A stretch of 60,352 nucleotides of DNA from Bacilli bacterium. GTDB lineage: Bacteria; Bacillota_I; Bacilli_A; RF39; UBA660. Numbering within the stretch: the stretch's first letter is position 1; each line of letters starts with the position of its first letter. Under the pieces are notes generated by a model, which did no database searches, was not told where the DNA came from, and was given only the letters and a program-made list of their open reading frames with translations. Made by a program: the position numbers and the translations under genes. The stretch covers positions 1 through 60,352 of the forward strand of contig JAFRUZ010000008.1 of the NCBI GenBank assembly GCA_017438635.1, read 5' to 3'. Below are positions 32,316-39,589 of the stretch, one piece after another.

Positions 32316-32898
32316 AAAAGTGCCTTTTCTGTATAAGTTTGGTAAGTTTTTATTCACTCCAATTTTTAGATTCTATTATAATCCTAAGATAATTGGCAAA
32401 GAAAATATTCCTCTTGAGGGATCAATATTAATAGTAGGTAATCATAAACATGTTTTTGATCAGTTTCCTACCATTATTTCTACTAAAAGAGGTATACATT
32501 ATATGGCTAAAAAAGAATACTTTGATAAACCGTTTAGTAGATGGATTTTTACTGGAATAGGTTGTATTCCTGTTAACAGAGAAATAAAAGATAATGATGC
32601 AGTTGAAGCCGCTTTAAGTGTTTTAAAAGATGACGGTGCAATAGGATTGTTTCCTGAGGGTACTAGAAATAAAACAGATAAGTTTTTGCTTCCTTTTAAG
32701 TTTGGTGCTGTGTCCATGGCTAAAAAAACAAGTGCCACTATAGTACCTTTTGGAATTACTGGTGATTATAAATTCAGAAGTAAGAATTTAACTATAAGAT
32801 ATGGTAAACCTTTTAAAATTGATGGAATGAATTTGAAAGAAGCAAATAAAAAGCTTTATAATGAAATTGAAAGTTTAATGAAAGAAAATTTGAGATAG
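32308..32898 (+). CDS. Lysophospholipid acyltransferase (PlsC family), copy 2
   Basis: The 196-residue protein has H-x4-D in GNHKHVFDQFP, the EGTR motif (FPEGTRNKTDK) and PVNREIK. It differs from copy 1 in the residues after the catalytic His. I use ATG 32308 (GGTGA 8 nt upstream); ATG 32302 is an in-frame alternative 2 nt from that site. The gene overlaps the ligase by 8 nt, indicating tight coupling. Confidence 0.85.
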   Translation: MNKKVPFLYKFGKFLFTPIFRFYYNPKIIGKENIPLEGSILIVGNHKHVFDQFPTIISTKRGIHYMAKKEYFDKPFSRWIFTGIGCIPVNREIKDNDAVEAALSVLKDDGAIGLFPEGTRNKTDKFLLPFKFGAVSMAKKTSATIVPFGITGDYKFRSKNLTIRYGKPFKIDGMNLKEANKKLYNEIESLMKENLR

Positions 32899-32908
32899 GA
32901 GTATTTAT

Positions 32909-33619
32909 ATGAAAAGATTTATAGTAGAAAAAGATTTTTGGGATATATTTCCTAATGCTAAAATTGGAATTATTGTATGTAATAATGTAGATAATCATAT
33001 TATTGATGAAAATAAATATATGCCTTTGATTGACGAGGCATCTTTAGAAGCAAATAAATACTTTAATGAAGAAGAATTTAGTAATAATTCTGTGGTACAT
33101 ATTTGGAGAGAGGCTTATCAAAAATTTAAGACTAAGAAGGGTGCTAGATCTTCAGTAGAAGCACTTTTAAAGAGAGTATATAAACAAACTGGGATTAATC
33201 CTATTAATCCTTTAGTAGATATTTATAATTCTATATCTATTAAATATGGTATGCCTTGTGGTGGTGAAGATATAGATAAATTTGTAGGGGATATTAGACT
33301 TACTAAGGCTATTGGGAATGAATCTTTTGTTACGTATGGTACTGATGAAAGTGAACCTCCATATGAAGGAGAAATAGTGTATAAGGATGAGAAAGGTGCA
33401 ATATGTAGGTGTTTTAACTGGCGTGAATGTGTTAGAACTATGCTTACTGAAGATACAGTTAATGTGTTTTTATGTATAGAATTGATTGATCCTTCTCGAG
33501 AAGAAGAATTTATGTCTGCTTTAGAAGAATTAGCTAATTTGGTTGCTACTAATTTAAATGGAGATTGTAAAATAAATGTTTTAGATATAGATAATAGCGA
33601 AATAGTTATAGAAAAGTAG
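32909..33619 (+). CDS. B3/B4 (tRNA editing-like) domain protein
   Basis: The 236-residue soluble protein matches the free-standing B3/B4 domain seen in the beta subunit of Phe-tRNA synthetase: NPLVDIYNSISIKYGMPCGGEDIDKF and IRLTKAIGNESFVTYG. Such proteins are thought to act in aminoacyl-tRNA quality control; that is an inference from the fold. It follows the PlsC copy by 10 nt. Confidence 0.8.
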   Translation: MKRFIVEKDFWDIFPNAKIGIIVCNNVDNHIIDENKYMPLIDEASLEANKYFNEEEFSNNSVVHIWREAYQKFKTKKGARSSVEALLKRVYKQTGINPINPLVDIYNSISIKYGMPCGGEDIDKFVGDIRLTKAIGNESFVTYGTDESEPPYEGEIVYKDEKGAICRCFNWRECVRTMLTEDTVNVFLCIELIDPSREEEFMSALEELANLVATNLNGDCKINVLDIDNSEIVIEK

Positions 33620-33626
33620 TGATTAG

Positions 33627-34367
33627 ATGAGAATTAGAAAAAGAACTAAAAGAAAAATTAAAAAAGTTTTTATGTTTTTTGCATTTATTGCCGCTATTGT
33701 ATGGGGAATAAACTATTATAATAGTGATCTTTTTGATAGATTGATATCGTTTGCTTTACCTTCATATGATATTGGTGAAGTACCTGAATATAGTGGTAGA
33801 GGATATGTAATTATTAATAACAATAAACCTAATTTTGATGAAAGTGATATGACTTTAAAATCATTTGAAAAATACAGCAAATTAGACTTTTTAGGAAGAT
33901 GCGGAGTTGCTTATGCAAATGTAAGTAAAGATACAATGCCTGAGAAAGAAAGAGAATATATTGGTATGGTTAAACCAACTGGATGGAAGTATTCAAAATA
34001 CAGTTTTATAGATGGTAAATATTTATATAATAGATGTCATTTAATTGCTTATCAACTTACTGCTGAAAATGCTAATAAAAAGAATTTGATTACTTGTACT
34101 AGATATGCTAATGCTACTACAATGGTTAAATTTGAGAATAAAGTTGCTAAATATGTAAGAAAAACAGGTAATCATGTTCTATATAGAGTTACTCCAATAT
34201 TTAAGGGCACCGAACTTGTTGCAAGAGGCATTCAAATGGAAGCTTTGTCTGTAGAAGATAATGGTTTTGGAATTAAATTTAATGTTTATGTTTATAATGT
34301 TCAAGATAGGATAACTATTGATTATAGAACTGGTGATAATTATTTAACAAAAAAAGAGGCATCTTAA
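33627..34367 (+). CDS. Membrane-anchored DNA/RNA non-specific endonuclease (EndA-like)
   Basis: The 246-residue protein has a basic cytoplasmic start, one TM helix (about 13-30) and an outside nuclease domain. LYNRCHLIAYQLTAENANKKNLITCTRYAN corresponds to the N-R-x-H-L-I catalytic loop and G-T-R-Y-x-N metal site of EndA-type nucleases, with Cys where Gly/Ser is usual in both loops (NRCH, ITCTR). A disulfide is possible. A role in nutrient scavenging or DNA uptake is an inference. Confidence 0.85.
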   Translation: MRIRKRTKRKIKKVFMFFAFIAAIVWGINYYNSDLFDRLISFALPSYDIGEVPEYSGRGYVIINNNKPNFDESDMTLKSFEKYSKLDFLGRCGVAYANVSKDTMPEKEREYIGMVKPTGWKYSKYSFIDGKYLYNRCHLIAYQLTAENANKKNLITCTRYANATTMVKFENKVAKYVRKTGNHVLYRVTPIFKGTELVARGIQMEALSVEDNGFGIKFNVYVYNVQDRITIDYRTGDNYLTKKEAS

Positions 34368-34380
34368 AGTGCCTTTTTTA
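34351..34380 (+). terminator. Terminator after the nuclease gene
   Basis: AGGCA (34358-34362) / TGCCT (34371-34375), 8-nt loop containing the TAA stop, then Ts. Confidence 0.78.
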
Positions 34381-34394
34381 TTATCAATATTATT

Positions 34395-34403
34395 TGTTAT
34401 AAT
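34395..34403 (+). promoter_or_regulatory. Extended -10 promoter for csaA-tag
   Basis: TGTTATAAT. The start near 34410 excludes in-frame codons upstream of ATG 34423. Confidence 0.65.
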
Positions 34404-34422
34404 AGATTGGAGGAGTGATATT

Positions 34423-34752
34423 ATGGCAACAATAGAAGATTTTGATAAGATTGATATTAGAGTAGGAACTATAATTGATGTAAAAGTAAATGAAAGAGCT
34501 AAAAAACCTGCTTATATTTTAAAGATTGATTTTGGAAATGAAATTGGTATAAAGACATCATCTGCTCAAATAACTGATGTATATAATATGGAAGATTTGC
34601 TTGATAAGCAAGTGCTTGGAGTAGTTAATTTTCCTCCAAGAAGAATTGCTACTGTTGATTCTGAAGTTCTTGTTTTAGGCACTTATAGCAAACAAGGAGT
34701 TGTTTTAATTAAACCAGATCAAACAGTAGAAAATGGGGATAAACTTGGTTAA
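34423..34752 (+). CDS. csaA: CsaA-type tRNA-binding domain protein
   Basis: The 109-residue OB-fold protein reads DFDKIDIRVGTIIDVKVNE and VVNFPPRRIATVDSEVLVLG, the CsaA/tRNA-bind pattern. CsaA acts as an export chaperone and tRNA-binding homodimer in Bacillus. GGAGGAGTGAT precedes ATG 34423. The next gene starts 1 nt after its stop. Confidence 0.9.
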   Translation: MATIEDFDKIDIRVGTIIDVKVNERAKKPAYILKIDFGNEIGIKTSSAQITDVYNMEDLLDKQVLGVVNFPPRRIATVDSEVLVLGTYSKQGVVLIKPDQTVENGDKLG

Positions 34753-34753
34753 T

Positions 34754-35302
34754 ATGAAGAGATGTAAATGGGTAAATGAAAATAATCATTTATATGTAGA
34801 ATACCATGATAGTGAATGGGGTATTCCGTCATATGATGATAAATATTTATTTGAAATGCTTATTCTGGAAGGATTTCAAGCAGGACTTTCTTGGGAGTGT
34901 ATTTTAAATAAAAGGGAGGCGTTTGGAAAAGCATTTAATGATTTTGATTATGAACTAATTGCTAATTATGACAGTAAAAAAGTATCTGAACTGATTAATA
35001 ATCCAGATATTGTTCGTAACAAATTAAAGATTAATGCTGCAATAAATAATGCAAAAGTTTTTATAAAAATAAGAGAAGAATATGGTTCTTTTTCCGAATA
35101 TATATGGGGTTTTACTAAAGGTAAAACGATAGTAAACAAAGATGATAATTTTAAAACAACGTCTTCTTTGTCTGATGATATTTCTAATGATTTAAAAAGA
35201 AGAGGTATGAAATTTGTAGGAAGCACTATTATTTATTCATATTTACAAGCAATAGGAATAATTAATGATCACGAACTAAGTTGTAGTTTTTATACTAAAT
35301 AA
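34754..35302 (+). CDS. tag: DNA-3-methyladenine glycosylase I
   Basis: The 182-residue base-excision enzyme has MKRCKWVNENNHLYVEYHDSEWG (Cys and His of the Tag zinc site), LEGFQAGLSWECILNKREAF and MKFVGSTIIYSYLQAIGIINDHE. It removes 3-methyladenine from DNA. ATG 34754 is used, since the motif begins there; the ribosome site is weak and coupling to csaA is likely. Confidence 0.93.
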   Translation: MKRCKWVNENNHLYVEYHDSEWGIPSYDDKYLFEMLILEGFQAGLSWECILNKREAFGKAFNDFDYELIANYDSKKVSELINNPDIVRNKLKINAAINNAKVFIKIREEYGSFSEYIWGFTKGKTIVNKDDNFKTTSSLSDDISNDLKRRGMKFVGSTIIYSYLQAIGIINDHELSCSFYTK

Positions 35303-35327
35303 AAAACAAGGTTGTCCTTGTTTTTTT
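35302..35327. terminator. Shared convergent terminator
   Basis: AAAAACAAGG / CCTTGTTTTT, loop TTGT, with A and T runs on either side; it can serve tag (+) and the CDF gene (-). Stop codons of both genes touch it. Confidence 0.85.
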
Positions 35328-36429
35328 AATCACTTAAATCAGCGTCTATTACTACTATATATTTATAGTTTGGATATTTATCTTTTAATTCTTGTATTAT
35401 TTGCTTTCTTAGTTTTGATGGGTTTTCTTCTTGAAAATCTACTACAATATCAAAATAAATAGTGTTTACCTTTTTATTTAAATAAAAACCATGAATTTGT
35501 ATAATATTAGGATATTTCTTTATCACTGTTTCAAGTTCTGTTTTTATTTTTTTTACTTCTTTATCATTATCATTAGTAGCATATATACCTATTGTTAAAA
35601 TTATCCCAAATTTTTCAAATACTTTATAAGATATTTCTTTAGTTAACATATGTATTTCTTTAGCAGTCATTTTTTCAGGTATTTCAATATGTGCTGATCC
35701 TATCATATTATCATGTCCATAATTTGTTAGATTTAGATCATATGTACCATATACGTTATCAAAATCGTTTATAAATGATTTAATTCTTTTTGATAATTCA
35801 CTATCTATTCTAGTTCCTATTACATCATCAAAAGTATCTTTTAAAATAGTGATACTAGATTTTAGTATTATTAAGGAAATAAGTATACCGATTGGTCCTT
35901 CTAGTGCTACATTGTAAAATATTTTTAATAGGGCCGCAATAAGAGTTGCTGAAGATAAACCTGCATCAAATGTAGCATCTATTCCTGTAACTACTAGAAT
36001 TTTTGCATGTACTTTATTACCTATATGTTTGGCATACCATCCATATAATACTTTTACTATAATTGCTACTGATATTATTATTAGTGAGTAGTTAGAGTAT
36101 TTTGTTTCAACTGGAAAAATAGTTTTTTGAATAGCCTCTTTTAAAGCAGTAACTCCTGCCATAAAAATTATCATAGCTATTATTGTTGAGGCAATGTATT
36201 CAATTCTACCGTGTCCAAATGGGTGTTCTTTATCCGCTTTTTTAGAAGCAAGTTTTGTACCTATAATAGATATACTTGCAGATAAAATATCACTAAAGTT
36301 ATTAACTGCATCTAAAACAATTGCTATTGAATTAGTAGCAATTCCTACAATTGTTTTAAAAATAACTAAAGTAATATTCATAATTATTCCTAAAACACCA
36401 GTTTTTATTATTGCTTTATTTCTATTCAT
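35326..36429 (-). CDS. Cation diffusion facilitator, iron/manganese-type
   Basis: The 367-residue protein has six TM segments. Motifs are AIVLDAVNNFSDILSA (D..N..D in TM2), KEHPFGHGRIEY and ATFDAGLSS (D in TM5), which is the D-D pattern of Mn/Fe-type CDFs and differs from the H-D pattern of the 28707 gene. Two C-terminal CDF-dimerisation-like domains appear (about 200-280 and 290-367). GTGGAGTGAT precedes its ATG. Confidence 0.85.
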   Translation of the reverse strand: MNRNKAIIKTGVLGIIMNITLVIFKTIVGIATNSIAIVLDAVNNFSDILSASISIIGTKLASKKADKEHPFGHGRIEYIASTIIAMIIFMAGVTALKEAIQKTIFPVETKYSNYSLIIISVAIIVKVLYGWYAKHIGNKVHAKILVVTGIDATFDAGLSSATLIAALLKIFYNVALEGPIGILISLIILKSSITILKDTFDDVIGTRIDSELSKRIKSFINDFDNVYGTYDLNLTNYGHDNMIGSAHIEIPEKMTAKEIHMLTKEISYKVFEKFGIILTIGIYATNDNDKEVKKIKTELETVIKKYPNIIQIHGFYLNKKVNTIYFDIVVDFQEENPSKLRKQIIQELKDKYPNYKYIVVIDADLSD

Positions 36430-36477
36430 AATATCACTCCACTATACTATTTAATTATATCAGAAAAGTGAAAAAAT

Positions 36478-36504
36478 AAAACAATAATTATACTATTGTT
36501 TTTT
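36478..36504 (+). terminator. Orphan terminator-like hairpin
   Basis: AAACAATA / TATTGTTT, 7-nt loop, then Ts. It lies between divergent genes, upstream of the GH25 gene, so no known plus-strand gene ends here. It could block antisense reading from the CDF gene. Confidence 0.5.
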
Positions 36505-36558
36505 AACTATTCAAATTTATTATTTTAGAATAAAATAGTTTAGAGATGAGGTGATATT

Positions 36559-37488
36559 ATTTCTAAAATATTTGGTATAGATATAAGTGAGTTTCAAAGA
36601 GGAATAGACTTGAAAACTGCTAAAGAAGAAGGAGTAAAGTTTTTAATGATAAGAGCAGGTTATACAGGGACTTCTAATGGAATTAGTAAAGCAGTTGATA
36701 AAAGTTATAAAACGCACTATAAGAACGCTAAAGATAATGGTTTAGGAGTGGGAGCATATTGGTTTAGTAGGGCTACTTCTTATAAAAAAGGTAGATCTGA
36801 AGCAGAGTTTATGTATAAATACTGTTTGAAAGGCAAAACTTTTGAATATCCTATTGCTATTGATGTAGAAGATTCAGTATATCAAGCTAAATCTAGTAAA
36901 AATGGTGTTACTGAAGCAATAAGAGGTTTTTGTGAATACTTGACTTCTAAGGGATATTATCCAATTATTTATGCAAATAGTTATTGGTTTAAAAATAAGA
37001 TAGATTTATCAAGATTAAAAAAATATGATAAATGGGTTGCTAATTGGGGTAAAAGTAATCCTAAAACTCCGAAACATGGAATGTGGCAGTTTGGAGGTTC
37101 TACAAACTTAATTAGAAGTAATAAAATTGCAGGATTTGTAGTTGATCAAGATTATGCATATAAAGATTATCCTAGTTTAATTAGAGGAGAAGGATTAAAT
37201 GGTTTAAAAAAAGAAGAGTATACTACAGGTGATTATAAAACTTTAACAAAGCTAAATGTAAGAAGCGGACCTGGTGTTAGTTATAAACAAAAACTAGTCA
37301 AAGATCTTACTTCTGATGGTAAGAAAAACTGTACTAGTAAAAATTTAGATGCTTTAGCAGTGTATAAAAAAGGAATAGTTTTTACTGCTTTAAAAATAAT
37401 AAAAAAAGATAATAGTTATTGGGCTAAAACACCAAGTGGATATGTTTGTTTACAATTAAATAATGAACTTTATTGTAAAAAAGTATAA
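36559..37488 (+). CDS. GH25 lysozyme with SH3-like domain, apparent ATT start
   Basis: The 309-310-residue protein has a GH25 muramidase domain (GIDISEFQRGIDLKTAKEEGVKF, MIRAGYTG, catalytic pair in AIDVEDSVYQ) and a C-terminal bacterial SH3 domain (LNVRSGPGVSYKQ). No signal peptide is present. In this frame a TGA lies at 36547-36549 and the first ATG/GTG/TTG is TTG 36610, which would cut off the conserved GIDISEFQ strand. GAGGTGAT (36548-36555) stands 3 nt before ATT 36559, the usual place for ATG in this genome, so AUU initiation is likely. Confidence 0.8.
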   Translation: MSKIFGIDISEFQRGIDLKTAKEEGVKFLMIRAGYTGTSNGISKAVDKSYKTHYKNAKDNGLGVGAYWFSRATSYKKGRSEAEFMYKYCLKGKTFEYPIAIDVEDSVYQAKSSKNGVTEAIRGFCEYLTSKGYYPIIYANSYWFKNKIDLSRLKKYDKWVANWGKSNPKTPKHGMWQFGGSTNLIRSNKIAGFVVDQDYAYKDYPSLIRGEGLNGLKKEEYTTGDYKTLTKLNVRSGPGVSYKQKLVKDLTSDGKKNCTSKNLDALAVYKKGIVFTALKIIKKDNSYWAKTPSGYVCLQLNNELYCKKV

Positions 37489-37493
37489 TTTAT

Positions 37494-37517
37494 AAGATAG
37501 CATATTGCTATCTTTTT
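37494..37517 (+). terminator. Terminator of the lysozyme gene
   Basis: AAGATAGCA / TGCTATCTT, loop TAT, Ts to 37517. Confidence 0.88.
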
Positions 37518-37519
37518 AT

Positions 37520-37527
37520 TGTATAAT
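37520..37527 (+). promoter_or_regulatory. Promoter for the 37543 gene
   Basis: TGTATAAT (TG directly adjoining TATAAT) two bases after the terminator. The start near 37534 leaves a 9-nt leader with GGTGAT. Confidence 0.55.
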
Positions 37528-37542
37528 TAGTTTGGTGATATT

Positions 37543-37899
37543 ATGAAGAAAAAAGTTTTAATTATATTAATTATTACACTTTTTGTATTGTTAATAAGTG
37601 TATTTTTTACATTAAAAAACAATAAAACATTTTTTAGTAGTACATATATAGGAGTTGATAATCAAGAAATATTTATACCTAAGTATTCATATTTTAAAAG
37701 TGAGTGTTGTATGACTGCTGCTACTTTTTATTCATTTAGAAGTGAAAAAGAATTAGAAAAAGAAATAGATAATTATATGAAAGATTTTAAATATTTTGAA
37801 GATGAACACACTTATGGCTATAAAAAAGGTGATTTGTTTATTCAGTCTTATGAAGTAGAGAAGCACTTGTTTTATCGAAAAATAATTATTGTATATTAA
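37543..37899 (+). CDS. Small membrane-anchored protein, 118 aa
   Basis: An N-terminal hydrophobic helix (KKVLIILIITLFVLLISVFF) with a following TLKNNK suggests an uncleaved anchor. The rest (about residues 30-118) is a small outside domain with Cys-Cys (SECCMTAAT). No family recognised. Confidence 0.6.
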   Translation: MKKKVLIILIITLFVLLISVFFTLKNNKTFFSSTYIGVDNQEIFIPKYSYFKSECCMTAATFYSFRSEKELEKEIDNYMKDFKYFEDEHTYGYKKGDLFIQSYEVEKHLFYRKIIIVY

Positions 37900-37904
37900 T
37901 ATTG

Positions 37905-37913
37905 TGATATAAT
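37905..37913 (+). promoter_or_regulatory. Extended -10 promoter for the HerA-like gene
   Basis: TGATATAAT. The start is near 37920, so AGGAGG (37920-37925 region) lies at the 5' end of the transcript. Confidence 0.6.
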
Positions 37914-37932
37914 ATCGTTAGGAGGTATTCTT

Positions 37933-39486
37933 ATGTATTTTAATAATAAGATTTTAGTAGGTAAAAGTGATAAAAAGGAACTTAGTATTTTACTTGATAA
38001 AGCTAATCGTCATGGATTAATTACTGGAGCTAGTGGTTCTGGTAAGACAATTACATCAAAAGTAATGGCAGAAAGTTTTTCTGATGCTGGTGTACCAGTA
38101 TTTATGGCAGATGTTAAAGGTGACTTAGCAGGAACTTGTATTTCTGGAACAGCAAGTGAAAGCTTAGAAAAAAGATTAAAATCTTTAGATGTAAAAGATT
38201 TTGAGTTTAAAAGTTTTCCAGTTAGATTTTTTGATATTTTCGGAGAAAAAGGACATCCTTTAAGAACAAGTATAGATAGTGTTGGTTCTGATATTTTATC
38301 AATGATGTTAGGACTTTCTGATGCTCAAGAAGGTATGCTTGCAATAGCATTTAAAATAGCTAAAGATAACAATTGGAAATTAGATGATACTAAAGATTTA
38401 AGATTATTACTTCAATATATTGCAGATAATAAAAATGAATATATAACTACATATGGAAATATAACTACTCAAAGTATTGGAGTTATTCAAAGATGTATAT
38501 TAACTCTTGAGAATCAAGGAGCTGATAAATTCTTTGGACAACCAGAATTTGATATTCGTGATTTAATCAGTGTAGATTCAAATGGAAAAGGAATAATTAA
38601 TATACTTGATGCTGTTGAATTATTTAAATCACCAGATTTATATGCATCATTCTTACTTTGGTTTTTAACAACATTATTTAATACAATGCCAGAAGTAGGA
38701 GATTTAGAAAAACCAAAACTAGTATTCTTCTTTGACGAAGCACATTTATTATTTAATGGTATGCCAACTTATAGATTAAAACAAATAGTTCAAGTTGTTA
38801 AATTAGTTAGATCACGTGGAATTGGATTATATTTTGTATCACAAAGTCCTGCAGATATTCCAAGTGAAATTATTGCTCAATTAGGTAATAGGGTACAACA
38901 TACTTTAAGAGCATACACTCCTGCGGATCAAAAAATAGTAAAAGCAGCTGCTGATTCATTTAGAACAAATCCAAAATTTGATACTACTGAAGCTATACTT
39001 GCTTTAGGTACTGGTGAAGCACTTATTTCGTTCCAAAATGAAAAAGGTGAACCTGAAATTGTTGAAAAGGCTACTATTTTACCACCACAAAGTGATATGG
39101 GAACTATTGATGATATAACTAGAAATAAAATGATTAATAGTTCAACATTATTAGGAAAATATGATGAAACAGTTGAAAGAGATTCTGCTTTTGAAGAACT
39201 TGATAAAATGATTAGAGCAAGTGTCGAAGCAAAAGAAGCTGAACGAAAAGCAATGGAAGACGCAAAAGAAAAAGAAAGGGCTTTGAAAGAAGCAGAAAAA
39301 GAGAGAAAAGCAAAAGAAAAGATAGAAGCACAAGCTAAAAAGGATTTGGAAAAGGCTAAGAAGGCAGAAGAAAAAGCAAAAAAGAATACTGTTCAATATA
39401 AACTTGGTAAAAAAGTTGTTAATAAGACAGTAGATAAAATGCTTAATAAGACTTTGAATAAAGTTATGAAAAGTTTGTTTAAATAA
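37933..39486 (+). CDS. HerA-like ATPase, DUF853 family
   Basis: The 517-residue protein has Walker A GASGSGKT (residues about 32-39), DVKGDLAG and Walker B LVFFFDEAHLLF, followed by GIGLYFVSQSPADIP. This is the helicase HerA-like C-terminal (DUF853, YjgR) family of VirB4/FtsK-type ATPases. The last 90 residues are a Lys/Glu/Ala coiled-coil. The physiological role is uncertain; DNA translocation or defence have been suggested for relatives. Confidence 0.88.
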   Translation: MYFNNKILVGKSDKKELSILLDKANRHGLITGASGSGKTITSKVMAESFSDAGVPVFMADVKGDLAGTCISGTASESLEKRLKSLDVKDFEFKSFPVRFFDIFGEKGHPLRTSIDSVGSDILSMMLGLSDAQEGMLAIAFKIAKDNNWKLDDTKDLRLLLQYIADNKNEYITTYGNITTQSIGVIQRCILTLENQGADKFFGQPEFDIRDLISVDSNGKGIINILDAVELFKSPDLYASFLLWFLTTLFNTMPEVGDLEKPKLVFFFDEAHLLFNGMPTYRLKQIVQVVKLVRSRGIGLYFVSQSPADIPSEIIAQLGNRVQHTLRAYTPADQKIVKAAADSFRTNPKFDTTEAILALGTGEALISFQNEKGEPEIVEKATILPPQSDMGTIDDITRNKMINSSTLLGKYDETVERDSAFEELDKMIRASVEAKEAERKAMEDAKEKERALKEAEKERKAKEKIEAQAKKDLEKAKKAEEKAKKNTVQYKLGKKVVNKTVDKMLNKTLNKVMKSLFK

Positions 39487-39499
39487 AAATAGTGTTTTT

Positions 39500-39530
39500 A
39501 AAAAGTTATATTTTACATATAGCTTTTTTT
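39500..39530 (+). terminator. Terminator after the HerA-like gene
   Basis: AAGTTATAT / ATATAGCTT (one T-G pair), loop TTTAC, then eight Ts. Confidence 0.78.
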
Positions 39531-39532
39531 AA

Positions 39533-39541
39533 TGTTATAAT
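39533..39541 (+). promoter_or_regulatory. Extended -10 promoter for the 39590 gene
   Basis: TGTTATAAT shortly after the T-tract. The start near 39548 gives a leader of about 42 nt. Confidence 0.6.
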
Positions 39542-39589
39542 AAGATTGTATAATAAACATTCATAGGATAGTATGAAAGGAGTTAGATT

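Noticed and set aside
34369-34422. N-terminal extension of CsaA with a hydrophobic start
   Set aside because: The extension covers the preceding terminator and the extended -10 promoter, so it cannot be transcribed from it.
39151-39396. Minus-strand ORF rich in Phe/Cys inside the HerA-like gene
   Set aside because: It is the antisense of the Lys/Glu coiled-coil tail, without ribosome site or promoter.
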